From UBA9926 sp023261215 (GTDB lineage Bacteria; Pseudomonadota; Gammaproteobacteria; Pseudomonadales; Azotimanducaceae), in the NCBI GenBank assembly GCA_038136035.1, contig JAYPYV010000001.1, forward strand, positions 1-64,000: a DNA stretch of 64,000 nucleotides, read 5' to 3'. The position numbers and the translations under genes were made by a program. This document shows, piece after piece, positions 43,828 to 52,715 of the stretch (position 1 is the stretch's first letter; every line of letters starts with the position of its first letter). Below the pieces are notes generated by a model, which saw only the letters and a program-made list of their open reading frames with translations, made no database searches and was not told the DNA's origin.

Positions 43828-44452
43828 TCAGCGCAACCAAAGCGAACCCGAAATCAAACCCAAGCAGCGAGGCAACAGACGCGCCGATATTCTCGAGGCG
43901 GTGGCAACCATGCTGGAAACAGCGCCTGGAGCAAAGATCACAACGGCAAAGCTGGCCACGGCGGTGGGTGTCTCAGAAGCCGCGATCTACCGTCACTTTG
44001 CCAGCAAAGCGCAGATCTTTGAGGGCCTCATCGGTTTCGCAGAGGATGCCATCTTTAGCCGAATCCAAGCCATCAGCGCTTCTCAGCAGACCAAGCTAGA
44101 TAAGACGCGTGATGTGCTGCTGCTGGTGCTCACGTTTTTTGAGAGAAATCCTGGCATCGCTCGCTTGATGATGGGCGATCCTTTGGTTGGCGAAGCACCA
44201 AGACTCAAGCCTCGAGTTCGTCAGCTCTTTGATCGCGTCGAGACCGAATGCCGTCAACTTATTCGAGACGAACAGCTTGAGTCGATGGCGAACGCGCTTC
44301 TCACGCCTTCGGAACAAACGACCCTGTTCATGCATATGCTAGAGGGGGCGATCGCTCGCTTTGTGCGAAGTGAATTCAACGCGTTACCCACAGAGCATTT
44401 CGCTGCCTACTGGCCAGTTCTTGCCTCCGGCATGCGTCCGACAGCGCACTAA
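43817..44452 (+). CDS. slmA: Nucleoid occlusion factor SlmA (TetR family)
   Basis: A 211-residue TetR-fold DNA-binding protein that blocks FtsZ assembly over the nucleoid. The helix-turn-helix is ITTAKLATAVGVSEAAIYRHF (residues 41-61). RRADILEAVATMLE before it and the C-terminal dimerisation half fit SlmA. It follows argB by overlap and precedes pyrE, as expected. Its stop shares CTAA with the convergent pyrE. Confidence 0.93.
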   Translation: MTTDQRNQSEPEIKPKQRGNRRADILEAVATMLETAPGAKITTAKLATAVGVSEAAIYRHFASKAQIFEGLIGFAEDAIFSRIQAISASQQTKLDKTRDVLLLVLTFFERNPGIARLMMGDPLVGEAPRLKPRVRQLFDRVETECRQLIRDEQLESMANALLTPSEQTTLFMHMLEGAIARFVRSEFNALPTEHFAAYWPVLASGMRPTAH

Positions 44453-45087
44453 ATTCCGTAAGCGTCGCGGTAAGCCAGCATCCGTTCAATCTCGGCTTCG
44501 CTCTGCGATCGCCGGACATAATCAACAATTTCACTGAAGGTCACGATACTGAGTACGGGTATGCCATGAGTCGCTTCAAGGGACTGAACCGCCGACATTG
44601 ATCCGTCAGCGCCCCGTTCTTGGCGATCAATGGCGACTAAAACACCCGCAGGCTCCGCCCCTGCTGCCAAAATCATCTGGATGGCTTCATTGGCTGCTGT
44701 TCCTGCGGTCACCACATCGTCAACGATCAACACGCGACCCTTAAGCGGAGCACCCACTAGCTGACCGCCCTCCCCATGGTCCTTCACTTCTTTTCGGGCG
44801 TACGCGTAAGGCATCGAAACTGCATGGTCTCTCGCCAATGCCACGGACATGGTCGACACCAGCGGGATGCCTTTATAGGGCGGGCCAAACAACACGTCAA
44901 AATCGAGCCCCGAATTCAACATCCGGCGAGCATAAAATCCGCCCAGAGAAGATAACGAAGCACCATCTTGAAAGAGTCCAGCATTGAAAAAATAGGGACT
45001 GACGCGCCCCGATTTTAGGGTGAATTCTCCGAACTGCAGCACCCGACTGGCAAGCGCAAGTTCAATGAAAGATGGAGCTTCCGTCAT
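44449..45087 (-). CDS. pyrE: Orotate phosphoribosyltransferase
   Basis: A 212-residue enzyme that makes OMP from orotate and PRPP. FGEFTLKSGRVSPYFFNAGLF is the N-terminal family segment and VLIVDDVVTAGTA is the PRPP-binding loop. I chose the ATG at 45087 (MTEAPSF), with GAGG 8-9 bases upstream; an ATG three codons earlier is possible. It is 106 bp downstream of rph, the classic rph-pyrE order, where pyrE can be controlled by attenuation. Confidence 0.95.
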   Translation of the reverse strand: MTEAPSFIELALASRVLQFGEFTLKSGRVSPYFFNAGLFQDGASLSSLGGFYARRMLNSGLDFDVLFGPPYKGIPLVSTMSVALARDHAVSMPYAYARKEVKDHGEGGQLVGAPLKGRVLIVDDVVTAGTAANEAIQMILAAGAEPAGVLVAIDRQERGADGSMSAVQSLEATHGIPVLSIVTFSEIVDYVRRSQSEAEIERMLAYRDAYGI

Positions 45088-45193
45088 AGGTCTCATCCTC
45101 TGTCTGTCTCGCCTACAAGAGTCAGCGCGCTTTGTTGCTTCGTCGTCAGCAAGACGCGCTGCTCTTTGGCCTATCGTTCACCTCTGGGGTACG

Positions 45194-45928
45194 TCAGAGC
45201 GTATCGTTTCTCGATGCTTTCTGGCGTTCAATCAAGGACGAAATACCACGCCCTGCAAGGTCAAGGAGATCATCGAGCCCTGAACGGCTGAACGGCGCGC
45301 CCTCTGCAGTCCCTTGAACTTCGATAAAACCACCCGACTCAAGCATCACCACATTCATATCTGTTTCAGCGGTGGAGTCTTCTTCATAGTCCAAATCCAG
45401 TACCGCCTGACCCTGAACCATACCAACCGATATCGCTGCCACCCACTGCCGCTCGATCGAAGCCGCATTGGGCAATGTATCGAGCGCGTCAAACAGCGCA
45501 ACACACGCCCCTGTAATCGAGGCCGTTCGCGTACCACCATCGGCCTGAATCACATCACAGTCAATTTTCAAAGTTTGCTCACCCAACGTTTTGAGGTTTA
45601 CCGCTTGTCTTAACGAGCGGCCAATCAATCGTTGGATTTCTTGCGTCCGGCCTGATTGCTTGCCTCTCGCCGCTTCACGGCCCATCCGATCGTGGGTTGA
45701 GCGTGGGAGCATGCCGTACTCTGCGGTGATCCATCCCTCACCTTTACCCTTTAAAAAGGACGGCACACCGGGTTCGACACTGACCGTACAAATCACTTTG
45801 GTCTGACCAAAGGTGATCAACGTCGAACCTTCAGCGTGTGCGTTAAAGCCTCGTTCGATCGTCACTTGGCGTAATTCGTCGAATTGTCTTCCTGAGTGTC
45901 GGTTGATCACCAATGTTCTCTCCCTCAT
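45194..45928 (-). CDS. rph: Ribonuclease PH
   Basis: A 244-residue phosphorolytic 3'-5' exonuclease that trims tRNA precursors. LRQVTIERGFNAHAEGS, GWITAEYGMLPRSTHDR and CDVIQADGGTRTASITGA are diagnostic and intact. Length is close to E. coli Rph (238 aa). The start at 45928 is about 20 bases after the likely transcription start. It is divergent from yicC, as is usual. Confidence 0.96.
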   Translation of the reverse strand: MRERTLVINRHSGRQFDELRQVTIERGFNAHAEGSTLITFGQTKVICTVSVEPGVPSFLKGKGEGWITAEYGMLPRSTHDRMGREAARGKQSGRTQEIQRLIGRSLRQAVNLKTLGEQTLKIDCDVIQADGGTRTASITGACVALFDALDTLPNAASIERQWVAAISVGMVQGQAVLDLDYEEDSTAETDMNVVMLESGGFIEVQGTAEGAPFSRSGLDDLLDLAGRGISSLIERQKASRNDTL

Positions 45929-45954
45929 GTTGCTCTACATCAAAACGGCCGTCG

Positions 45955-45960
45955 ATTATA
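45955..45960 (-). promoter_or_regulatory. -10 box of the rph-pyrE promoter
   Basis: A perfect TATAAT on the minus strand lies 26 bases before the rph ATG, in the 62-bp divergent spacer with yicC. The overlapping plus strand reads TATACT (45957-45962), which could serve yicC. No good -35 is visible for either. Confidence 0.5.
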
Positions 45961-45990
45961 CTCAAGCCCTCGCGATTAACGAGTATGCCC

Positions 45991-46845
45991 ATGATTTCCA
46001 GCATGACCGGTTTCTGTAGCCTGACCGAGAGCGGTCTGACATGCGAAGTACGGTCAGTCAACCATCGCTTTCTAGAAGTCTCGGTCCGAATGCCGGAGGC
46101 CTTGCGTTACCTCGAGCCCACCATCCGACAAATCTGTCGAGACAAGCTTCAGCGAGGGAAAGTCGATTGGCAGCTCCGCGTGGCACCCGAGCTCAACGCA
46201 ACTTTGCAAGTCAATGCCCAGGCGCTCGATCGCTTAAAAGACGCGCTATCACAAGTTGAAGCCGCATTTCCAAGCGCGGCAATTCCGTCCCAAACAGACC
46301 TACTGGCATGGCCTGGTGTCACGCTTGAAGACAGCCGCCCGATGGCGGCAGAGCAATCTTCGACACTCATCAGAGACGTAGTTCAAGGGCTGATCGAGGC
46401 GAGACGAAGAGAGGGTGATGCGCTCAAGCAAGTCCTGCTAGAAAAGCTCGCCGCTTTTGAGGCCGAGGTGGTATCACTCCAAGCCGAAACCCAAGACCTC
46501 GTCGAAAGGCAACGTGCGCGGCTGATTGCGCGCTTTGCAGAACTCGGCATTGAGCTCGATAGCGATCGGCTTCATCAAGAGATCGTCCTGTTAATGCAGA
46601 AAAGTGACATCGAAGAGGAATTAGATCGCTTGGCCGCTCACGTGGGGGAGTTTCGTGATCAGCTGACTCGCACTGCTCAAAGCCGCGAGGGGGTCGGTCG
46701 TCGGCTGGATTTTTTACTCCAGGAATTCAACCGAGAAACAAACACGATTGCCTCTAAATCGTGGGATCGTTCGCTGACGCTACGGGCCGTGGAGATGAAG
46801 GTTTTGATCGAGCAACTAAGGGAGCAAGTTCAAAATGTTGAGTAA
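45991..46845 (+). CDS. yicC: YicC family endoribonuclease
   Basis: A 284-residue protein of the YicC/YloC family. MISSMTGFCSL at the start, the CEVRSVNHRFLEVSVRMPE segment and the C-terminal GRRLDFLLQEFNRETNTI are family signatures. E. coli YicC has been reported to act as an RNase. I chose the ATG at 45991 by homology; ATG at 45985 is also in frame. It precedes gmk, as in most gammaproteobacteria. Confidence 0.93.
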   Translation: MISSMTGFCSLTESGLTCEVRSVNHRFLEVSVRMPEALRYLEPTIRQICRDKLQRGKVDWQLRVAPELNATLQVNAQALDRLKDALSQVEAAFPSAAIPSQTDLLAWPGVTLEDSRPMAAEQSSTLIRDVVQGLIEARRREGDALKQVLLEKLAAFEAEVVSLQAETQDLVERQRARLIARFAELGIELDSDRLHQEIVLLMQKSDIEEELDRLAAHVGEFRDQLTRTAQSREGVGRRLDFLLQEFNRETNTIASKSWDRSLTLRAVEMKVLIEQLREQVQNVE

Positions 46846-46923
46846 ACGGCCCGATCGTTGCCATGAAATTCGAGATTTCGTACCCTCTTCCTCGCCCCAA
46901 TCCGTGATTCTCTCTTGCCACTC

Positions 46924-47562
46924 ATGACGGCCTCTCAAAGCGATTCCTCGAACTTCCTCTTTGTGGTCGCCGCAGCGTCGGGGACTGGGAAGACATCGCT
47001 CGTCGCTGCCCTAAGAGAGCGTCGACCCGATCTTGCTGTCAGCGTGTCACACACCACACGCTCGATCAGGCCGGGCGAGCTAGATGGCCAAAATTATTAT
47101 TTTGTCGATCGCGACGCCTTCTTGGCCCTCCAATCAGCCGGTGGTTTTCTTGAGTCTGCAGAGGTATTTGGCCATCTGTATGGCACGAGCCTGGCTGAAG
47201 TGGACCGCATTCGCGAATCCGGGCAGTGCACGTTGCTAGAGATCGACTGGCAGGGCGCTCTGCAGATCAAAGAGAAAATACCAGACGCACAGCTGATTTT
47301 TATTTTACCTCCGTCACTCAATGCGCTACGTCAGCGCCTGACCCTTCGGGGCCAGGATTCCCAGGAGGTGATTGAGCACCGCCTAAGCTTATCGGTTCAA
47401 GAAATATCCCAGTACGCCGCGTTTGATTTTCTGGTGGTCAACGACGCATTTGAGATCGCCCTCTCTCAGCTCGAAGAGATCGTGAGCGGTCGGGGCGAAA
47501 CACTGAAACGCGCTACCCAAGAGGTGGCTTTAAGAGACCTTTTGACCTCGTTGTTATCTTAA
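46924..47562 (+). CDS. gmk: Guanylate kinase
   Basis: A 212-residue enzyme that phosphorylates GMP to GDP. The P-loop is AASGTGKTSL (residues 17-26); the usual Pro of SAPSGAGKS is replaced by Ala. SHTTRSIRPGELDGQNYYFV is the GMP-binding segment. The ATG at 46924 is preferred over a TTG three codons earlier. It supplies GDP/GTP, and thus (p)ppGpp made by SpoT, encoded next. Confidence 0.95.
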   Translation: MTASQSDSSNFLFVVAAASGTGKTSLVAALRERRPDLAVSVSHTTRSIRPGELDGQNYYFVDRDAFLALQSAGGFLESAEVFGHLYGTSLAEVDRIRESGQCTLLEIDWQGALQIKEKIPDAQLIFILPPSLNALRQRLTLRGQDSQEVIEHRLSLSVQEISQYAAFDFLVVNDAFEIALSQLEEIVSGRGETLKRATQEVALRDLLTSLLS

Positions 47563-47644
47563 CCCTTCAGCGCACGGCCCCAGCCCACTCCTTCCTTCTT
47601 GCAGCAGTCCCTGATTGCAGCTAAACTCCGCCACCCTTTATGAC

Positions 47645-47675
47645 TTGACTGTCGCTCCTAGCGAAGAATCATAAA
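47645..47675 (+). promoter_or_regulatory. Possible rpoZ-spoT promoter
   Basis: TTGACT at 47645-47650 and CATAAA at 47670-47675 lie 60-90 bases before rpoZ. The 19-base spacing is long, so this is a weak call. Confidence 0.35.
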
Positions 47676-47734
47676 CTACGCGGCCGACTCGCTTCATAGC
47701 CGCGAAACGAGAATGCTGCCCAAGAGGACCCATC

Positions 47735-48019
47735 ATGGCTCGCGTCACTGTAGAAGATTGTCTTGAAAACGTTGCCAACCGCTTTGAACTCGTCATGGTT
47801 GCAAGCAAACGCGCCCGTCAAATCGCGACAGAAGGCAAAGATCCTATGGTGCCTTTAGAGAACGATAAACCAACCGTGCTTGCCCTCAGAGAAATTGCCG
47901 ACGGCTTTGTGGGCCCAGATATTCTCACGGAAAAGCCAAAAGAAGATTTCGAGCCCTTGACGATGGAGCTTCTCAGCGAAGCGTTTGATCGCGAGCCTCC
48001 CGCGCCAGAAGAGTTTTAA
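47735..48019 (+). CDS. rpoZ: RNA polymerase omega subunit
   Basis: A 94-residue subunit that helps assemble RNA polymerase and forms part of a ppGpp site. MARVTVEDCLENVANRFELVMVASKRARQI (residues 1-30) is a textbook RpoZ start, and LENDKPTVLALREIADG completes the conserved core. The tail is acidic and longer than the minimal core. It lies upstream of spoT, the standard pairing. Confidence 0.96.
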   Translation: MARVTVEDCLENVANRFELVMVASKRARQIATEGKDPMVPLENDKPTVLALREIADGFVGPDILTEKPKEDFEPLTMELLSEAFDREPPAPEEF

Positions 48020-48146
48020 TGCCGGCAGCCCTACCTGGGGCTGCCTGAACCCGCCTTTTCTTCAAAACATTCAACCGTTTTCGCGTTGCAGTCGTACTCA
48101 TCTACGAGTAGATTCAATCCAAGACCCGTCGTCTTGATGAAACGAC

Positions 48147-50258
48147 ATGTCAACCATCGACACATTCGCTGAAAACCTTCAGGACTACCTCGCCCCAGAG
48201 CAGGTGGCCATGGTCGTTCGTGCCTACGATTTTGCGGAGGAGGCACATGAAGGACAGACCAGAAAATCAGGTGAGCCATATATCAGCCATCCCCTGGCTG
48301 TGGCACAAATTCTTGCAGAAATGCGGGTTGATCATCAGTGCCTCATGGCTGCACTTCTCCATGATGTGATCGAGGACACCGGTGTTCCTAAACAACTTCT
48401 TTCGAAGAATTTCGATGATCAGGTGGCAGAACTTGTAGACGGTGTCAGCAAACTGTCCAGCATGTTCCACTCAAGGGCTGAAGCCCAGGCGGAAAATTTT
48501 CAAAAGATGACGCTCGCTATGGCCAAAGATATCCGCGTCATTCTGGTCAAGCTGGCGGATCGGCTCCACAACATGCGCACCTTGGGTCATTTGGATCCAG
48601 AAAAACGCCGCCGAATTGCGCGCGAAACTCTCGAAATTTACGCCCCCATTGCGCTGAGACTCGGGATGAACACGATCCGTGTCGAGTTCGAAGAGCTGGG
48701 CTTCAGAGCTCTGTACCCGCTGCGATCGAGCATGATCGAAAAAGCTGTGCGAAAGGCTCGGGGCAATCGAAAAGAAGTTATCAGCAAACTCCAGGACTCT
48801 ATCAACAGCTGCCTTCGTGAGGAGGGCATATCCGCTCGCGTGTTCGGCCGTGAAAAACACCTTTACAGCATCTACACCAAGATGCGCTCAAAACGTAAAT
48901 CCTTTGCCGAGATCATGGATGTTTATGCATTCAGGATCATCGTGGACAGCGTGGATACGTGCTACCGGGTCTTGGGCATGGTGCATAACCTCTACAAACC
49001 GGTTGCGGGTCGATTCAAAGATTATGTGGCGATTCCCAAGGCTAACGGATATCAATCACTGCATACGACCCTCTTTGGGATGCACGGATTACCCATTGAA
49101 ATCCAAATTCGAACAGAGGACATGGAGGAGTTTGCAAACCACGGGATCGCCGGACACTGGCTTTATAAAACCAAAGAAGAAGGCGCCGGTGCGGGCACAC
49201 AACGCGCGAGAGCCTGGATGCGTGGTCTACTGGAGTTGCAACAAAGCGCGGGTAACTCGCTTGAGTTCATAGAAAACGTCAAGATCGATTTGTTCCCTGA
49301 TGAGGTTTACGTGTTCAGCCCTGCAGGTGATATTTACGAGCTACCCCAGGGGTCCACGCCGATCGATTTTGCCTACGCTGTGCACACGGACATCGGTAAC
49401 ACTTGCGTCGCCTGCCGAATCGACCGTCGATTGGCGCCGCTCTCAGCGTCCCTTGAGAGCGGACAGACCGTCGAAATTATCCGTTCAGCGGGCGCTCTGC
49501 CCAATCCTGCCTGGTTGAGCTACGTGGTGACGGGCAAAGCGAGAAGCGGTATTCGCAACGCACTCAAAGTTCAACAAGAAAACGAATCCGTCGAGTTAGG
49601 ACGTCGCCTACTCGACCGAGCGCTGTCCGCACTTAACGTCACCTTTGATGCGCTCAATGAAGAATCGATTCGGACCGTTGTAAAAAACGGCAAGTTCAGC
49701 AGCACTGAGGATTTGCTTCAGGAAATCGGGCTCGGCAATCAGATGGCGAGCGTGGTCGCCAGGCGATTGGTTCAAGATCAATCAGAGTACGAATCTTTGG
49801 AAGTTGACTACCAGGGCCCCCTGCCGATCAAAGGCACTGAGGGTATGGTGGTCACCTATGCCCGATGCTGCCGACCCATTCCCGGCGACCCCATCATCGG
49901 CCACATCAGCGCTGGCAAAGGCATCGTGATCCACATCGACACTTGCCGAAATATGAGCGAGATCCGAGCTAAGGGTGAGGAAATCATGTCGGTTCGATGG
50001 GAAGATGAAATTGATCAAGAGTTCACCGTTGAAATGCGCATAGAGCTCGAACACGAAAAGGGGCTGATTGCGATGCTGGCATCAACCATTACCGGCGTCG
50101 AGGCAAATATTGAGCGCATCAGCATCCTCGAACGAGATGCGAGACTGACCACCGTTAACCTGCTCTTGCAGGTGCAAGATCGCGTTCACCTCGCCAACGT
50201 GATCAAAAAGCTCAGACACATTCATCATGTGAATCGAATCATTCGGGTCAGAAATTAG
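48147..50258 (+). CDS. spoT: Bifunctional (p)ppGpp synthetase/hydrolase SpoT
   Basis: A 703-residue stringent-response enzyme. The hydrolase HD domain has His48, His72-Asp73 and the ED at 76-77 in LLHDVIEDT, so hydrolysis should be active. The synthetase domain contains GREKHLYSIYTKM, MDVYAFRIIV and IPKANGYQSLHT. A TGS domain (EVYVFSPAGDIYELPQGSTP) and a C-terminal ACT domain follow. Length equals E. coli SpoT. It controls ppGpp during starvation and sits with rpoZ and gmk. ridA follows 2 bp later. Confidence 0.96.
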   Translation: MSTIDTFAENLQDYLAPEQVAMVVRAYDFAEEAHEGQTRKSGEPYISHPLAVAQILAEMRVDHQCLMAALLHDVIEDTGVPKQLLSKNFDDQVAELVDGVSKLSSMFHSRAEAQAENFQKMTLAMAKDIRVILVKLADRLHNMRTLGHLDPEKRRRIARETLEIYAPIALRLGMNTIRVEFEELGFRALYPLRSSMIEKAVRKARGNRKEVISKLQDSINSCLREEGISARVFGREKHLYSIYTKMRSKRKSFAEIMDVYAFRIIVDSVDTCYRVLGMVHNLYKPVAGRFKDYVAIPKANGYQSLHTTLFGMHGLPIEIQIRTEDMEEFANHGIAGHWLYKTKEEGAGAGTQRARAWMRGLLELQQSAGNSLEFIENVKIDLFPDEVYVFSPAGDIYELPQGSTPIDFAYAVHTDIGNTCVACRIDRRLAPLSASLESGQTVEIIRSAGALPNPAWLSYVVTGKARSGIRNALKVQQENESVELGRRLLDRALSALNVTFDALNEESIRTVVKNGKFSSTEDLLQEIGLGNQMASVVARRLVQDQSEYESLEVDYQGPLPIKGTEGMVVTYARCCRPIPGDPIIGHISAGKGIVIHIDTCRNMSEIRAKGEEIMSVRWEDEIDQEFTVEMRIELEHEKGLIAMLASTITGVEANIERISILERDARLTTVNLLLQVQDRVHLANVIKKLRHIHHVNRIIRVRN

Positions 50259-50260
50259 GC

Positions 50261-50650
50261 ATGGCGCGAGAGAACATCCAGTCTCCCCTTGCGCCGAAGG
50301 CCCTCGGCCCCTACGCTCAGGCGGTCAAGCACCAGGGCTTGTTGTTTTTGTCTGGCCAATTGGGCCTCGACCCTGAGACAGGGGCGCTCAAGGGTGACGA
50401 TGTCCTCAGCCAAACCAGGCAAGCCCTTTCAAATCTTGCAGCCGTCTGTGCAGAAGCCAACACGCATCTCCACCACGCGCTCAAGCTCACGCTCTACCTG
50501 CGGGATATGAATCAATTCGGCGTTGTGAATGATCTATTGGCCAACACGCTGAAGCAGCCTTATCCCGCTCGGTCGACAGTGGAAGTATCCCGATTGCCAA
50601 AGGATGCATTGATCGAGATCGACGCCATCGTCGCGGTTGATGCGGGGTAA
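50261..50650 (+). CDS. ridA: RidA family reactive intermediate/imine deaminase
   Basis: A 129-residue enzyme that hydrolyses 2-aminoacrylate and other enamine/imine products of PLP enzymes such as IlvA, encoded at 9.9-11.4 kb. PLAPKALGPYAQAVK, LFLSGQLGLDP and the Arg of ARSTVEVSRLP, which binds the substrate carboxylate, are present. It lies between spoT and recG, the usual place. The end overlaps recG. Confidence 0.94.
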   Translation: MARENIQSPLAPKALGPYAQAVKHQGLLFLSGQLGLDPETGALKGDDVLSQTRQALSNLAAVCAEANTHLHHALKLTLYLRDMNQFGVVNDLLANTLKQPYPARSTVEVSRLPKDALIEIDAIVAVDAG

Positions 50651-52715
50651 CCCGGTTTCTAAGGTGAAACTTCCAAGCGAGCATCCCGTCACCTCACTTA
50701 AAGGGGTGGGGCCCGCGCTAGCAACGAAATTGGAACGCCTTGGGATCTCTAGTGTGCAGGACCTCCTGTTTCACTTACCCTTCCGATACGAAGATCACAC
50801 CACACTCAGCCCGATTGGCTCGATCAGCAGCGAGGGCGATTACGTTATCGAGGGGCAGGTGCTCTCTTGCGATATTCAGTTTGGCCGAAGACGAAGCCTG
50901 GTCGTGCAGCTCCAAGACGACACCGGTCGATTATCGCTTCGTTTCTTTCACTTCAATCGCTCACAAGTTGATCAGTTCAATACCCATCCTTCTCTACGGT
51001 GTTATGGGCGCATTCGCCGGGGACCGAGAGGATTGGAAATGGTCCACCCTCAATACCAGCGCAGCCCCAAGGCCCCATTACCGGACAGCCTCACACCGGT
51101 TTACTCGGTTGTCGACGGCCTTAGCCAAATCAAATTAAGAGGCCTCATCAAGCAAGCGCTGATGCAACCAAATCTTGATCAGGCTTTTTCGCCCCTCATC
51201 GGAGACCCTAATAGCCTCAGCGTCATCGCAGCGCTTAGGCTTCTGCATCAACCCCACAAAAGTGAGGACTTGAACGCGATCCAAGCCGGAACGCACCCAG
51301 CCCAGCGTTCACTGATTTTGGAGGAACTTAGCGCCTATCAACTCGGTATGATGCTCTGGCATCAGGAAACGCAATCCGAAACAAGCAGCCCTCTGCCTCT
51401 AACAGAGCACCTGCTCAATCGGTTCAAGGATCACTTACCGTTTTCTTTGACAGGGGCGCAAACACGGGTCATCGAAGAAATCCTGTCTGATCTCGACAGC
51501 ACATCACCAACTCTTCGTTTAATTCAAGGCGACGTCGGTGCCGGCAAAACCGTGGTCGCCGCGGTTGCCGCCCTCGCAGCGCTTGCAAACAATCAACAAG
51601 TCGCACTCATGGCCCCTACTGAACTCCTGGCCGAACAGCATCACCGGACCTTATCGGCTTGGTTTGAAGCGCTTGATTTCCGCGTTGGCTGGCTCTCTGG
51701 CAGCGTCAAGGGCAAGGCAAGAGATCAGTTACTCGAAGCACTGGCGCTGGGCGAGATTGATTTGCTGATCGGCACCCATGCGCTCTTTCAAAGTCACGTG
51801 CTCTTCAAAACGCTAGGGCTTGTATTAATCGATGAGCAACATCGATTCGGTGTGGCCCAGCGGCATGCTCTGTTCGCCAAAGGAGAGGCTAACACTCGAC
51901 CTCATCAACTGATTTTTACTGCGACGCCCATTCCTAGAACGCTCTCCATGACGCTCTATGCTGGCGTTAACGCCTCCATTATCGATGAGCGGCCACCAGG
52001 CCGAACGCCCATTACAACTCGCGTAATGGCCAATAGCCGAAGAGAGGACGTGGTTGATCGACTTCTAGACGCTTGCGATTCCGGCGCGCAAGCTTACTGG
52101 GTCTGTCCGGCCATTGAAGGTGACGATGATCGCATGGTCAGCGCAGTTCAAACCTATGAGCATCTATCGAAACGACTCCATCGCCACAAAGTGGGTTTGC
52201 TTCACGGACGCATGACGAGTCAAGAAAAGCATGCCGTGATGCACCAATTCAAAGACGGCTTCATTCAAGTTTTAGTGGCCACCACGGTCATTGAGGTGGG
52301 TGTGGATGTGCCTAACGCCATCTTAATGATTATCGAAAACGCCGAGCGCTTCGGGCTAACACAGATTCATCAGCTCCGCGGCCGGGTTGGGCGAGGCGAT
52401 AAAGCGAGCGCTTGTATATTACTGTACGAGCCACCCCTTGGGGCCGCGGGCAAACAGCGTCTCACGGTACTCAGAGACTCAATGGATGGCTTTTATATTG
52501 CAGAACAAGATCTGGCTATGCGAGGTCCTGGGGATATGCTCGGCCGAGAACAATCTGGGGAGGTCTTATTCAAAATTGCCGATCTGACGCGAGACGCGGA
52601 TCTTTTGCCAAAAGCACATGCTCAAGCTCAGGCGTTGTTGGGTGGTTCTCCCCTCCGCCAACAAGCGCTTCTCAATCGTTGGCTAAAGTTTCCACCAATG
52701 AAAATGCAAGCCTAA
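50640..52715 (+). CDS. recG: ATP-dependent DNA helicase RecG
   Basis: A 691-residue branch-migrating helicase for stalled forks and recombination. An N-terminal wedge/OB domain is followed by the helicase core: GDVGAGKTVVAAV (Walker A), LIDEQHRFGV (DExH-type box), TATPIPRTLSMTLY, and IEVGVDVPNA and QLRGRVGRG in the second RecA-like domain. Length equals E. coli RecG. The start at 50640 lies inside the ridA end; a GTG at 50662 is an alternative. The stop shares CTAA with the convergent symporter. Confidence 0.95.
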   Translation: MRGNPVSKVKLPSEHPVTSLKGVGPALATKLERLGISSVQDLLFHLPFRYEDHTTLSPIGSISSEGDYVIEGQVLSCDIQFGRRRSLVVQLQDDTGRLSLRFFHFNRSQVDQFNTHPSLRCYGRIRRGPRGLEMVHPQYQRSPKAPLPDSLTPVYSVVDGLSQIKLRGLIKQALMQPNLDQAFSPLIGDPNSLSVIAALRLLHQPHKSEDLNAIQAGTHPAQRSLILEELSAYQLGMMLWHQETQSETSSPLPLTEHLLNRFKDHLPFSLTGAQTRVIEEILSDLDSTSPTLRLIQGDVGAGKTVVAAVAALAALANNQQVALMAPTELLAEQHHRTLSAWFEALDFRVGWLSGSVKGKARDQLLEALALGEIDLLIGTHALFQSHVLFKTLGLVLIDEQHRFGVAQRHALFAKGEANTRPHQLIFTATPIPRTLSMTLYAGVNASIIDERPPGRTPITTRVMANSRREDVVDRLLDACDSGAQAYWVCPAIEGDDDRMVSAVQTYEHLSKRLHRHKVGLLHGRMTSQEKHAVMHQFKDGFIQVLVATTVIEVGVDVPNAILMIIENAERFGLTQIHQLRGRVGRGDKASACILLYEPPLGAAGKQRLTVLRDSMDGFYIAEQDLAMRGPGDMLGREQSGEVLFKIADLTRDADLLPKAHAQAQALLGGSPLRQQALLNRWLKFPPMKMQA

